Source: Alphaproteobacteria bacterium | GTDB lineage: Bacteria; Pseudomonadota; Alphaproteobacteria; Acetobacterales; Acetobacteraceae | Direction: 5' to 3' | Assembly (NCBI GenBank): GCA_017307285.1 | Contig: JAFKFI010000101.1 | Location: 1 to 53,106 of the forward strand | DNA: 53,106 bases | Part shown: positions 7,735 to 16,282 of the stretch, in pieces | How the letters are laid out: each line of letters opens with the position of its first letter | Numbering within the stretch: position 1 is the stretch's first letter | Position numbers and translations under genes: made by a program | Notes under the pieces: model-generated | Told to the model about the DNA's origin: nothing | The model's database searches: none | What the model saw: only the letters and a program-made list of their open reading frames with translations

Positions 7735-7943
7735 CCGACATTCCCCCTGATCCTGCCGCCGGTTGCCTCCGGCGGTGAGGAGCACGGAGAGTAGCCGAGA
7801 CGGCTCACCGCGCAAAAGGAGACTGAACCCAGGTAGTCATTGCCCTGGAAAGTACCAGGAACATGCGGTTAATTCTCATGTCGACATTTCAACCAGAGGC
7901 TCGGCCTCACAGCGGCCTTTGAGGCTCGCGCGAAAGGCTCTCA

Positions 7944-8552
7944 ATGAAACATCAAAAACTCCTGGCCGCCGCAATGGCGGCGTTGTCGGTTTGCGGCTGC
8001 ACCCAGGGCGTATCGCTGGCGTACTCGCCGTCCGCGAGTCCTGCGAAAGTTGATGGCCCGCCGACCATCGCGAATGTATCGACCCTAGACCGGAGGAACG
8101 AGCAAGACCCGACCTGGATCGGCGCCATTCGGGGCGGGTTCGGCAACCCTCTAAAGGTCCTCCATCTCTCCTCTCCACTTGCGGAGACGGTGACAAAGGC
8201 GTTCCGCGAGGCCCTAGCAGCGCGCGGTCTGCTGGCGCCAGGCGGCCAGGGCAATTTCGACCTTTCAGTGACAGTCCCGAAATTCCAGAGCACCCAAATG
8301 GTACGCCGCGAAGCCGAGGCGACGATCGCCATTGAACTGCTCGACCGCACTTCCGGACGCGTCGTCTATCATAATCAAGCGGAAGTCGACCTCGTGGCGG
8401 GAAGCGTGCTGGCACTCGACACAGGCGTCTTTGCCAGCCCGAGCGACCTCCAGGCAGTCGCGCAAAAGGCGCTGACCCAGGCGATCGACCAGCTTCTCGA
8501 CAATCCAGCCTTCATCGCCGCCGCCCGATCAAGGCTGAACGTGACATCATAA
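7944..8552 (+). CDS. Putative lipoprotein, YajG-like
   Basis: This 202-residue protein has a Lys-positive start, a hydrophobic segment and a cysteine cluster VCGCTQG near residues 17-23. This is a plausible though imperfect lipobox, so it may be lipid-anchored. The mature part has a DPTWIGAIRGGFGNPLK segment, a beta-alpha region with FREALAARGLL, and strands including RREAEATIAIELLDR. The layout recalls YajG-type outer-membrane-associated lipoproteins; that is a resemblance only. Upstream (7735-7943) I see small inverted repeats such as CCTGGaaagtaCCAGG but no clear promoter. Monocistronic, followed by the opposite-strand tRNA. Confidence 0.7.
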   Translation: MKHQKLLAAAMAALSVCGCTQGVSLAYSPSASPAKVDGPPTIANVSTLDRRNEQDPTWIGAIRGGFGNPLKVLHLSSPLAETVTKAFREALAARGLLAPGGQGNFDLSVTVPKFQSTQMVRREAEATIAIELLDRTSGRVVYHNQAEVDLVAGSVLALDTGVFASPSDLQAVAQKALTQAIDQLLDNPAFIAAARSRLNVTS

Positions 8553-8587
8553 GCCTTCGTGAGCGACCGGCGATCTGGAGAGGAAAA

Positions 8588-8664
8588 TGGCGTCCTCGGC
8601 GGGATTCGAACCCACGGCCCCAGGATTAGGAATCCTGTGCTCTATCCGGCTGAGCTACGAGGAC
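8588..8664 (-). tRNA. tRNA-Arg (anticodon CCT)
   Basis: On the minus strand the acceptor stem GTCCTCG/CGAGGAC, D arm, anticodon arm CAGGA-TTCCTAA-TCCTG, T arm GTGGG-TTCGAAT-CCCGC and discriminator G all pair. The anticodon CCT reads AGG arginine codons. The 3' CCA is genome-encoded at 8590-8588 and is followed at once by TTTT, which may end transcription. Confidence 0.97.
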
Positions 8665-8675
8665 AGCCGCCACCG

Positions 8676-8704
8676 CATATAGCGTGCCCTCGGCGAACCG
8701 TCAG
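8676..8704 (-). promoter_or_regulatory. Promoter of tRNA-Arg(CCT)
   Basis: Minus-strand CTGACG (8704-8699), a 17-bp spacer and TATATG (8681-8676) form a good sigma-70-type promoter. It ends 11 bp before the mature tRNA 5' end, giving an expected leader of about four bases. Confidence 0.6.
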
Positions 8705-8776
8705 CCGAGATTTCCTGGCTCTGGCTCCGGGCGGCGTGCCGGTACACATTGCGCCGGCAACCAGGGAGGCTTCGCA

Positions 8777-9706
8777 ATGGCTGGGAAGGTCATCATCAGC
8801 TGCGCCGTGACGGGTGCCATCCATACGCCCAGCATGTCGGACTACCTGCCGATCACGCCGGAGGAGATCGCCCGCTCCTCGATCGAGGCGGCGGAGGCCG
8901 GCGCGGCGATCATCCACCTGCACGCCCGCGACCCAGAGACCGGCGCGCCGACGCCCGATCCGGCGGTGTTCGCCCGCTTCCTGCCGGTCATCAAGCAGAG
9001 CACCGATGCCGTGGTGAACATCACCACCGGCGGCGGCCTGACGATGACGCTGGACGAGCGGCTCGCCGCCCCGCTCGAGGCCAAGCCCGAGATGTGCAGC
9101 CTCAACATGGGGTCGATGAACTTCAACATCTCCCGCGCCGGCGACCGGGTGAAGAACTGGAAGCACGCCTGGGAGAAGCCCTATCTCGAAGGCACCACCA
9201 ATTTCATCTTCCGGAACACCTTCGCCGATATCGCCGGCATCGTCGAAAAACTCGGCAAGGGGCACGGCACCCGGTTCGAGTTCGAGTGCTACGACGTCGG
9301 CCACCTCTACAATCTGGCGCATTGCCTCGATCAGAAGATCGTCGAGCCGCCGCTCTTCGTGCAAACCATCTTCGGCATTCTCGGCGGCATCGGCGCCGAT
9401 CAACGCAATCTGCTTTTCATGAAGGAGACCGCGGACCGGCTGTTCGGCGATCAGTATGTGTGGTCCGTGCTCGCCGCCGGCCGGCATCAGATGGCGTTCA
9501 CCACGATGGCCGGCATCATGGGCGGCAATGTGCGGGTCGGGCTGGAGGACAGCCTGTATATCGGCCGGGGCCAGCTCGCGAAGTCCAATGCCGAGCAGGT
9601 CGCCAAGATCCGCCGCATCCTCGAGGAACTGAGCCTGGAGATCGCGACGCCCGCCGAGGCGCGCGCCATCCTCAAGCTGAAGGGCGGCGACCGGGTCGGC
9701 TTCTGA
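8777..9706 (+). CDS. BKACE family beta-keto acid cleavage enzyme (DUF849)
   Basis: The start at 8777 follows GGGAGG with good spacing and gives 309 residues. The TIM-barrel family of beta-keto acid cleavage enzymes (prototype Kce, 3-keto-5-aminohexanoate cleavage enzyme) uses Zn held by a His-x-His pair; here His47 and His49 in IIHLHARDPETG. Other family stretches are VNITTGGG, FECYDVGHLYNL, VLAAGRHQM and GNVRVGLEDSL. The reaction is condensation of a beta-keto acid with acetyl-CoA and cleavage to acetoacetate plus a CoA ester. The varying specificity-pocket residues cannot be matched to a substrate by eye. It stands alone downstream of the tRNA. Confidence 0.93.
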   Translation: MAGKVIISCAVTGAIHTPSMSDYLPITPEEIARSSIEAAEAGAAIIHLHARDPETGAPTPDPAVFARFLPVIKQSTDAVVNITTGGGLTMTLDERLAAPLEAKPEMCSLNMGSMNFNISRAGDRVKNWKHAWEKPYLEGTTNFIFRNTFADIAGIVEKLGKGHGTRFEFECYDVGHLYNLAHCLDQKIVEPPLFVQTIFGILGGIGADQRNLLFMKETADRLFGDQYVWSVLAAGRHQMAFTTMAGIMGGNVRVGLEDSLYIGRGQLAKSNAEQVAKIRRILEELSLEIATPAEARAILKLKGGDRVGF

Positions 9707-9742
9707 TCCCGGCGCCTTGGCGGCCGCGCTCGTGGTCCGATG

Positions 9743-9766
9743 CCAACGCTCCTATCCAAGCGTTGG
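9743..9766. terminator. Hairpin between convergent genes
   Basis: CCAACGCT and AGCGTTGG form a perfect 8-bp stem around an 8-nt loop in the gap between the convergent BKACE and alpha/beta hydrolase genes. There is no T run on either side, so it is a possible bidirectional stop or 3'-end stabiliser. Confidence 0.4.
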
Positions 9767-9791
9767 CTGAATCGGCCCACCAAATCAGGCA

Positions 9792-10652
9792 CTAGTCTCG
9801 GCGCGGCCGGTCGAGGAAGGCGCGTATAGCGGCGATGGTGGCAGCCGGCTGCTCCTCCATAAGCCAATGCCCCGCATCCGGGATCACCAGCTCCTCGACG
9901 TCGGTGGCGGCGGCGCGCATCACGACCGCCATCGTCGGGCCGAACGACTTCTCTCCGCCGACCGCGAGAACCGGCATCGCAAGCTTGCCGGTGGCGACGA
10001 AGGCTCGGTTGTCGCGCGCGTCCTGATCGAACGCGGCGAACTGGTTGAAGCCGGCGTGCATGGCGCCGGGCTGGGCATAGAGCCGGGCATAGTGCTCGCG
10101 GGAGTCTTCGCTGAACCTCCTCGGATCGGCCGAGAATTCGTTCCAGAACCGGTCAAGATAGATCCGCTCCCGCCCGGCGACGAGCCGTTCCGCGTCTGGG
10201 CCCTGGAAGGAGAAATGCCACAGGGCGCGACTCCGGATGATCTCCTCCCACGGCCCGACGCCAGGCAGCGGGGCGTCCATAATGACGAAGCGGATGACCC
10301 GAGCAGGATACAGCGCCGCGAAGGCATAGCCGACCATGTTGCCGATATCATGGGTGACGAGGTCCGCCTGCTCGATCCGCAACGCGTCGAGCACGCCGGC
10401 GATGTCCCGGCCCTGCGTCTTCTTGTCGTAACCGCCCTCGGGGCGGGAAGAGAGCCCCATCCCGCGAAGGTCGGGGACTATGACGGTGTGGTCGGGGGCG
10501 AGTTCCGCCGCCAGGGCCGCCCACATGTCTCCGGTCTCGCCGTAGCCGTGGAGCAGGATGACCGCCGGCCCCTGGCCACCGACCCGGACGTGAAGGGTGG
10601 CTCCGTTCGTCGGGATTTCTTGGGTACGGAAGCCGGCGGGAAACGGCTGCAT
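9792..10652 (-). CDS. Alpha/beta hydrolase, epoxide hydrolase/dehalogenase-like
   Basis: This 286-residue protein has the oxyanion motif HGYGETGDMW, the strand PDLRGMGLSSRP, the nucleophile elbow VTHDIGNMVGY with Asp102, and catalytic His262 in DAGHWLMEEQP. An Asp rather than Ser nucleophile places it among epoxide hydrolases and haloalkane or haloacetate dehalogenases, which form an alkyl-enzyme ester that water then resolves. It is cytoplasmic with no signal peptide. Divergent from operon A across about 250 nt of non-coding sequence. The true substrate is unknown. Confidence 0.9.
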   Translation of the reverse strand: MQPFPAGFRTQEIPTNGATLHVRVGGQGPAVILLHGYGETGDMWAALAAELAPDHTVIVPDLRGMGLSSRPEGGYDKKTQGRDIAGVLDALRIEQADLVTHDIGNMVGYAFAALYPARVIRFVIMDAPLPGVGPWEEIIRSRALWHFSFQGPDAERLVAGRERIYLDRFWNEFSADPRRFSEDSREHYARLYAQPGAMHAGFNQFAAFDQDARDNRAFVATGKLAMPVLAVGGEKSFGPTMAVVMRAAATDVEELVIPDAGHWLMEEQPAATIAAIRAFLDRPRRD

Positions 10653-10816
10653 CTACGTCACGCTCGGCGGGACTGGGCGAGCGCTTGTGGGACGCCTGAC
10701 AGAATTCAGGTTCATCGTCTTGCCTTATGAGCGGAGTGGCGCCGCGAGTATGGCGACCGAGGCCTGTTTCTACGAGTCCCGTCGTCGTCGCCCGGCCATT
10801 CCCGCGCCGCAGCGGA

Positions 10817-10846
10817 TTGACGGTCGCGCAAACGCCAGCCTATCGT
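10817..10846 (+). promoter_or_regulatory. Candidate promoter of the livHMGF operon A
   Basis: TTGACG (10817-10822) and TATCGT (10841-10846) are spaced by 18 bp, about 55 nt upstream of livH. It is the best match I see in the 250-nt divergent region and only a moderate one. Confidence 0.3.
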
Positions 10847-10901
10847 CCGCGCATAACAGAACTGCGCGGGCGAACCAGCCGCGTCACAGGGAGGGGTGCG
10901 G

Positions 10902-11783
10902 TTGGAAGACGCCGCGCGGCTGCTGCAGCTTGTCGTCAATGGAGCGGCCTCTGGCTGCATCTATGGACTGATCGCGCTCGGTTTCGTCCTTATCTACAAG
11001 GCGACCGAGATGATAAATTTCGCCCAGGGCGACATTCTCATGCTGGGCGGCTTCGTCGCCTTCACCCTAATCGCCACCTGGGGCTTGAACTATTGGCTCG
11101 GCGCGTTTTTGGCGGTGGTGATCACCGCCGCCTTCGGCTTCGCGCTCGATGCTCTCGTATTGCGACGTGTCATAGGCCAGCCGCAATTCGCCGTGGTGAT
11201 GCTGACACTCGGGCTCGGTTTCATCTTCCGCGCCTTCGCGGGCATCGTCTGGGGCTACGATTCGGTCGGCTTCGAGACGCCGTTCACCAACAGGACCGTC
11301 CGCCTCGGCGGCGTGGTGCTCGGCCAGGACAACGTCTCGATCATCGTCGGCACCGTGATCCTGTGCCTGGTTCTATACCTGTTCTTCAACCGGACCCGGC
11401 TTGGCATCGCGATGCAGGCCTCGTCGCAGAACCAGCTTGCCGCCTATTACATGGGCATCCCGGTCCGCACCATCTTCTCGCTCATCTGGGCGATCAGCGC
11501 CGGTGTCGCCGCCGTCGCCGGCATCCTGCTTTCGCCAGTCTCGATGATCGACGTCAACATGGGCTTCCTCGGCATCAAGGCGTTCGCGGCAGCGGTGCTC
11601 GGCGGCTTCGGCAGCATCCCGGGCGCGCTGGTCGGCGGCGTGATCGTCGGCATCGTCGAGCAGCTCGCAGGCTACTACCTGCCGCCCGGCTCGCAGGACG
11701 TGACATCGAACGTCGTGCTGCTCGCCGTGCTGATCCTGCGGCCGGAGGGACTGTTCGCCCAAAATATTCGCAAACGGGTCTGA
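10902..11783 (+). CDS. livH: Branched-chain amino acid-type ABC permease LivH (operon A)
   Basis: An integral membrane permease of about 293 residues. GAASGCIYGLIALGFVLIYK and EMINFAQGDILMLG are the N-terminal LivH signature, followed by about eight hydrophobic helices; GGFGSIPGALVGGVIVG near the C-terminus is the ATPase-coupling region. With LivM it forms the inner membrane channel. I prefer a TTG start at 10902, because GGGAGGGG lies about 6-8 nt upstream of it. The GTG at 10896 overlaps that ribosome site. First gene of livH-livM-livG-livF-acyl-CoA synthetase-two binding proteins; livM follows after 6 nt. Confidence 0.92.
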   Translation: MEDAARLLQLVVNGAASGCIYGLIALGFVLIYKATEMINFAQGDILMLGGFVAFTLIATWGLNYWLGAFLAVVITAAFGFALDALVLRRVIGQPQFAVVMLTLGLGFIFRAFAGIVWGYDSVGFETPFTNRTVRLGGVVLGQDNVSIIVGTVILCLVLYLFFNRTRLGIAMQASSQNQLAAYYMGIPVRTIFSLIWAISAGVAAVAGILLSPVSMIDVNMGFLGIKAFAAAVLGGFGSIPGALVGGVIVGIVEQLAGYYLPPGSQDVTSNVVLLAVLILRPEGLFAQNIRKRV

Positions 11784-11789
11784 CAACAC

Positions 11790-12866
11790 ATGCGCTACCT
11801 CTTCAAGACCCGCTACGAGCAGGACATCGCGCTCGCCCGTCATTCGGGCGACGTGTTCTGGTACGGGCTGCTGCTCATCGTCCTGCTGTTCATCCCCGGT
11901 GTGCTGGGCGAGTTTTATGTCGGCGAGCTCGGTGGGTTGTTCATCTTCGCCATCGTCGGCGTGGCGCTGATGATACTGACCGGCTACACCGGCCTGGTCA
12001 GCCTCGGTCACGCGGCTTTCCTCGGTATCGGCGCCTACACCAACGCCGTACTACTCGCGCACGGCGTGCCGTTCCTGGTCAGCTTGACCTGCGCGGGTTT
12101 GCTGACCGCGATCGCGGGGGTCGCGATCGGCGTGCCGACGCTGCGCATGACCGGGTTCTATCTGGCGATCGCGACGCTCGCATTCGGTGCCATCCTCGCC
12201 AACGTGTTTCAGAAATGGACGGCGGTGACGGGTGGGTTCGACGGTTTCGCGGTGCCCACGCCATCCATCTTCGGCCTCCGGATCGAGGGCGCGACCGGCA
12301 TCTACTATGTGTCCCTCGCTGTCCTGATCTTCGTCATGTGGCTGACATTCAACATCCTCCGCTCGCCGATGGGGCGCGCGATGGTGGCCATCCGCGACAG
12401 CGAGATTTCGGCGCAGAGCATGGGGATCAACCTCGCGCTCTATAAGACGATCTCCTTCGCCATTAGCGCCGGCATGACTGGCCTCGCCGGCGCGCTGTTC
12501 GCCCATTATGTCCGCTTTCTCGCGCCGGATGCGTTCGACATCCTGCTGTCCATCCAGTTTCTCACCATCGTCTTCGTGGGCGGCCTCGGCTCGATCCGTG
12601 GCGCGATCCTCGGCGCCGCGTTCGTGCGGCTGCTGCCGCAAGCCATCGCCATCGTGCGCGACGACCTGCCGTTCGGAATTGGCCGGATGCCGGGTCTCGA
12701 GCCATCCCTGTTCGGGCTGATCCTCGTGCTGGTCATCCTGTTCGAGCCCGGCGGGATCAACGGGCGCTGGCTCAAGTTGAAGCAGTGGTTCCAGGAGGTG
12801 CCGCTGCATCGCGCGGTCAGCTTCCGCCGCCAGAAAAGCTACGCCCGCTCGGAGCGCCTGCGATGA
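11790..12866 (+). CDS. livM: Branched-chain amino acid-type ABC permease LivM (operon A)
   Basis: This 358-residue multi-spanning permease has the LivM landmarks ALMILTGYTGLVSLGHAAFL, GVPTLRMTGFYLAIATLAFG and VGGLGSIRGAILGAAFV. The N-terminal KTRYEQDIAL stretch resembles that of the second LivM in this window (KTTYTADMAL), so the two belong to one Liv subfamily. It pairs with LivH. Its stop overlaps the livG start as ATGA, indicating translational coupling. Confidence 0.93.
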   Translation: MRYLFKTRYEQDIALARHSGDVFWYGLLLIVLLFIPGVLGEFYVGELGGLFIFAIVGVALMILTGYTGLVSLGHAAFLGIGAYTNAVLLAHGVPFLVSLTCAGLLTAIAGVAIGVPTLRMTGFYLAIATLAFGAILANVFQKWTAVTGGFDGFAVPTPSIFGLRIEGATGIYYVSLAVLIFVMWLTFNILRSPMGRAMVAIRDSEISAQSMGINLALYKTISFAISAGMTGLAGALFAHYVRFLAPDAFDILLSIQFLTIVFVGGLGSIRGAILGAAFVRLLPQAIAIVRDDLPFGIGRMPGLEPSLFGLILVLVILFEPGGINGRWLKLKQWFQEVPLHRAVSFRRQKSYARSERLR

Positions 12867-13627
12867 GCTACTTCCAGGCTCAGGAGATCGCCATCCAGTT
12901 CGGCGGCATTCGCGCCGTCGACAATGTGACCTTCGATGTCCAACAGGGCGAGGTCTTCGCCATCATCGGCCCGAACGGTGCCGGCAAGACGACCATCTTC
13001 AACCTTATCAGCCGCATCTACGCGCCGACCGCCGGCAAGCTGGTGTTCGACGGCGAGGACATCACGACGATCGCGCCACACCGCATCGCCGGCCTCGGCA
13101 TCGCGCGCACCTTCCAGAACATCGAGCTGTTCGCCAATGCCAGCGTGCTGCAGAACCTGCTGATCGGCCGGCACTGCCACTCGCGCGTCGGCTGGATGTC
13201 GCAGCTCGCCTTCCTGCCTTCCGCACGCCGCGCCGAGATCGCGCATCGCGAGAAGGTGGAGGACGTCATCGACTTCCTCGAGCTGCAACGCTACCGCGAC
13301 GCGCTGATCGCCAACCTGCCCTACGGCGTGCGCAAGATCGTCGAGCTCGGGCGGGCACTCTGTACCGAGCCCAAGCTGCTGCTGCTCGACGAGCCCTCCT
13401 CCGGCCTCAACGTCGAGGAGACCGAGGTGATGGGTTTCTGGATCGAGGACATCAAGAAGGACCTCGGCATCACCGTCATCATGGTCGAGCACGACATGAG
13501 CCTCGTATCCGCCGTCTCCGACCGGGTGATGGCGCTGAACTACGGCAAGGTGCTGGCCCTCGGCACACCGCCAGAAGTGCAAGGCGACCCCGAAGTGATC
13601 CGCGCCTATATCGGAGGCGATCCATGA
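12863..13627 (+). CDS. livG: ABC transporter ATP-binding protein LivG (operon A)
   Basis: 254 residues from the ATG that overlaps the livM stop. Walker A is GPNGAGKTT (about 36-44). The degenerate LivG signature [13 protein letters not shown] replaces LSGGQ, and Walker [13 protein letters not shown] is followed by MVEHDMSLV with the H-loop His. It powers the importer as a heterodimer with LivF on the cytoplasmic face. It ends in an ATGA overlap with livF. Confidence 0.94.
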   Translation: MSYFQAQEIAIQFGGIRAVDNVTFDVQQGEVFAIIGPNGAGKTTIFNLISRIYAPTAGKLVFDGEDITTIAPHRIAGLGIARTFQNIELFANASVLQNLLIGRHCHSRVGWMSQLAFLPSARRAEIAHREKVEDVIDFLELQRYRDALIANLPYGVRKIVELGRALCTEPKLLLLDEPSSGLNVEETEVMGFWIEDIKKDLGITVIMVEHDMSLVSAVSDRVMALNYGKVLALGTPPEVQGDPEVIRAYIGGDP

Positions 13628-14403
13628 GTGCCACCGAGGCGTTGCTGCGGGTCGCGAATATCGAGACCTATTACGGTCCGATCCAGGCGATTCGAGGCGT
13701 GACGCTGGACGTCAACCAGGGCCAGATCGTTACCGTGCTGGGCGCCAACGGTGCCGGTAAGACGACGATCCTCAAGACCATCTCCGGCGTGATGGACCCC
13801 GAGCGCGGCCAGGTGGTGTTCGAGGGCAAGAACATCGCCGGCATGAAGCCGGACCGGGTGATGCGCGAAGGCATCTGCCACTCGCCCGAGGGTCGCGAGG
13901 TGTTCCCGTTCCTCACCGTGCACGAGAACCTGGTCATGGGCGCCTATTCGCGCCACGACAAGGATGAGGTGGCGCACGATCTCGAGGCTTGCTTCGGCTA
14001 TTTCCCGCGCCTCAAGGAGCGCGCGCATCAGCGCGCGGGCCTGCTCTCGGGCGGCGAGCAGCAGATGCTGGCGATCAGTCGCGCATTGATGGGCAAGCCC
14101 AAGCTGCTGCTGCTCGACGAGCCCTCGCTCGGCCTGTCGCCCATCCTGGTCACGCAGATCTTCGACATCGTCAAGCGCATCAACCGCGAGCGCGGCGTGT
14201 CGATCCTGCTGGTCGAGCAGAACGCCCATATCGCCCTCAAGACCGCCGATTACGGCTACGTCATCGAGGTCGGCCGCATCGTCATGGAGGACGAGTGCGT
14301 CCGGCTGATGGAGAAGGACGACATCAAGGAATTCTATCTCGGCCAGAAGGAGGCCGGGGTGCGCGGTCGACGGCGCTGGAAGAGGAAGAAGCTGTGGCGA
14401 TGA
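13624..14403 (+). CDS. livF: ABC transporter ATP-binding protein LivF (operon A)
   Basis: 259 residues with Walker A GANGAGKTT (about 40), signature LLSGGEQQMLAISRAL, Walker [14 protein letters not shown] and LLVEQNAHIAL. The C-terminus carries a short basic tail (RGRRRWKRKKLWR) beyond the usual LivF end. A similar tail is on the second LivF here, which marks the subfamily whose operons hold acyl-CoA ligases. Start and stop both overlap neighbours as ATGA, the downstream one being the acyl-CoA synthetase. Confidence 0.93.
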   Translation: MSATEALLRVANIETYYGPIQAIRGVTLDVNQGQIVTVLGANGAGKTTILKTISGVMDPERGQVVFEGKNIAGMKPDRVMREGICHSPEGREVFPFLTVHENLVMGAYSRHDKDEVAHDLEACFGYFPRLKERAHQRAGLLSGGEQQMLAISRALMGKPKLLLLDEPSLGLSPILVTQIFDIVKRINRERGVSILLVEQNAHIALKTADYGYVIEVGRIVMEDECVRLMEKDDIKEFYLGQKEAGVRGRRRWKRKKLWR

Positions 14404-16244
14404 CCGAGCTCACCACCACGCCCCCCGTCATTCGCGAGGACCAGGAGGTCGGGCCGAGCGTCGCGTCGATGCTGTGGCAGCGGGTCAGGACGCGCGGCTC
14501 GCGGACCATCCTGCGCGAGAAGGATCGCGGCGTCTGGAAACAAGTGACATGGGAGCAGCTCGGCGCGCGGGCGCGTCAGGTCGGCATGGGGCTGCGTGCG
14601 CTCGGCTTCAACGCCGGCGACGTGGCTTGCGTGCTGTCGGAGACCAACCCGCAATGGGTCTATGCCGATCTCGGCATCCTCGGCGTCGGCGGCGTTTCGT
14701 CCGGCATCTATCCCACCGACGCACCCGGACAGGTGGAATATATCCTGCGCGATTCGGGTGCGCGCGTGCTGTTCGTGGAGAACGAGGAGCAGCTCGACAA
14801 GGCGCTGCAAGTGCGGGAGCGCTGCCCGAAACTGCAACGCATCGTGATCTTCGACATGAAAGGATTGCGGGAGCTCAACGACCCGCAATGCGAGAGCTTC
14901 GACGCCTTCCTCGCACGCGGCGAGGAATTCGATCGCGCGCATCCGGGCGCGTGGGAGGACGGGATCAAGGCAGTCCGCGGCGACCAGCTCGCGATCCTGG
15001 TCTACACCTCCGGCACCACCGGCCCGCCGAAGGGCGCGATGCTGAGCCATCGCAACATCATCTTCCAGCTGGTCAACCTCAACCCGCAGCTCGGCCTGCG
15101 CGAAGGCGACGAGCGGCTGGCCTTCCTGCCGATGTGCCACGTCGCCGAGCGCATGGCCGGCCTCTATCAGTCGCTGTATGCCGGGATGATCTCGAATTAC
15201 GTCGAGAGCCCGGACACGGTGTTCGAGAACCAGCGCGAGGTGCAGCCGACCGTCGCGCTGGCGGTGCCGCGCATCTGGGAGAAGATGCAATCCGGCATCG
15301 CGCTGCGCGCCCGCGAGGCAACGTTCCTGCAGCGGCACGCCTACGCCTGGGCGATCAACGCCGGGCTGCGGCTGGTCGATGCGCGGCTGTCCGGCCGCGG
15401 CGTCCCAATCACGCGCCGGCTCGGCTTCCTGCTGGCGCAGCCGATCGTGCGCAACATCCGGCGCGAGCTGGGGCTCAACCGCGCGCGCTGCGCCTATGTC
15501 GGCGCCGCGCCGATCGCCCCCGACCTGATCCGCTGGTACCTGGCTCTCGGCATCGACATGCTGGAAGTCTACGGCATGACGGAATGCGGCGGCGTAACCA
15601 CCGTGATGCCGCGCGACGCCATCCGCCCCGGCTGGGTCGGCAAGCCGGCGCCGCACACGCGCCTCGCCTTCTCCCCGGAGGGCGAGATCCTGCTCGCCGG
15701 CGAGCATGTCTTCATGGGCTACTGGAACCAGCCGGAAAAGACCGCGGAGACAATAAGGGACGGCTGGCTCCATACCGGTGACGTCGGGCGGGCGGATGAC
15801 GGCTACGTGCGCGTCACCGACCGCATGAAGGACATCATCATCACCGCCGGCGGCAAGAACGTCACACCCTCGGAGATCGAGAACGAGCTCAAGTTCAGCC
15901 CCTATATCGCCGATGCCATCGTGATCGGCGACCGGCGCAAATTCCTCTCCTGCCTGGTGATGATCGACCACGAGAACGTGGAGAAATGGGCGCAGGACAA
16001 CTCCGTCCCGTTCAGCAATTTCACCAGCCTGACCCGCGCCGAAAAGGTCGTCGGGCTGATCCAGGGGGAGGTCGAGCGCGCCAACCAGAAATTCGCCCGC
16101 GTCGAGCAGGTCAAGGCATTCCGCCTCATCGAGCAGAAGCTCGAGGCCGAAGACCCCGAACTGACACCCACGATGAAGCTCAAGCGGGCCTTCGTGAACA
16201 AGAAATACAGCGACCTGATCGAGACGATGTATGCCGATGCCTGA
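14400..16244 (+). CDS. AMP-binding acyl-CoA synthetase encoded within Liv operon A
   Basis: 614 residues from the ATG overlapping the livF stop. The adenylation P-loop YTSGTTGPPKG lies near residue 202; YGMTECGG, the hinge segment DRMKDIIITAGGKNVTPSEI and ATP-binding GWLHTGDVG are intact. The family activates a carboxylic acid with ATP to an acyl-AMP and then to acyl-CoA. Length and motifs resemble long-chain fatty acyl-CoA synthetases of the FadD15 type, but position suggests the substrate is what the transporter brings in. No membrane helix is evident. A binding-protein gene follows after 38 nt. Confidence 0.92.
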   Translation: MTELTTTPPVIREDQEVGPSVASMLWQRVRTRGSRTILREKDRGVWKQVTWEQLGARARQVGMGLRALGFNAGDVACVLSETNPQWVYADLGILGVGGVSSGIYPTDAPGQVEYILRDSGARVLFVENEEQLDKALQVRERCPKLQRIVIFDMKGLRELNDPQCESFDAFLARGEEFDRAHPGAWEDGIKAVRGDQLAILVYTSGTTGPPKGAMLSHRNIIFQLVNLNPQLGLREGDERLAFLPMCHVAERMAGLYQSLYAGMISNYVESPDTVFENQREVQPTVALAVPRIWEKMQSGIALRAREATFLQRHAYAWAINAGLRLVDARLSGRGVPITRRLGFLLAQPIVRNIRRELGLNRARCAYVGAAPIAPDLIRWYLALGIDMLEVYGMTECGGVTTVMPRDAIRPGWVGKPAPHTRLAFSPEGEILLAGEHVFMGYWNQPEKTAETIRDGWLHTGDVGRADDGYVRVTDRMKDIIITAGGKNVTPSEIENELKFSPYIADAIVIGDRRKFLSCLVMIDHENVEKWAQDNSVPFSNFTSLTRAEKVVGLIQGEVERANQKFARVEQVKAFRLIEQKLEAEDPELTPTMKLKRAFVNKKYSDLIETMYADA

Positions 16245-16282
16245 AATTGTGCCTGGAGCCTGATCCACGAAGGGAGCACGGA

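Noticed and set aside
8588-8664. tRNA-Arg as an integration site of a mobile island
   Set aside because: No integrase, no repeat of the tRNA 3' end and no composition break found nearby.
10727-12445. A 572-codon open frame over livH and livM
   Set aside because: It is the GC-rich alternate frame of two clear permease genes; the translation is Arg/His/Gly-rich with no protein features.
14334-16268. A 644-codon antisense frame over the operon A acyl-CoA synthetase
   Set aside because: Mirror of high third-position GC in a strong gene. Composition is unlike protein.
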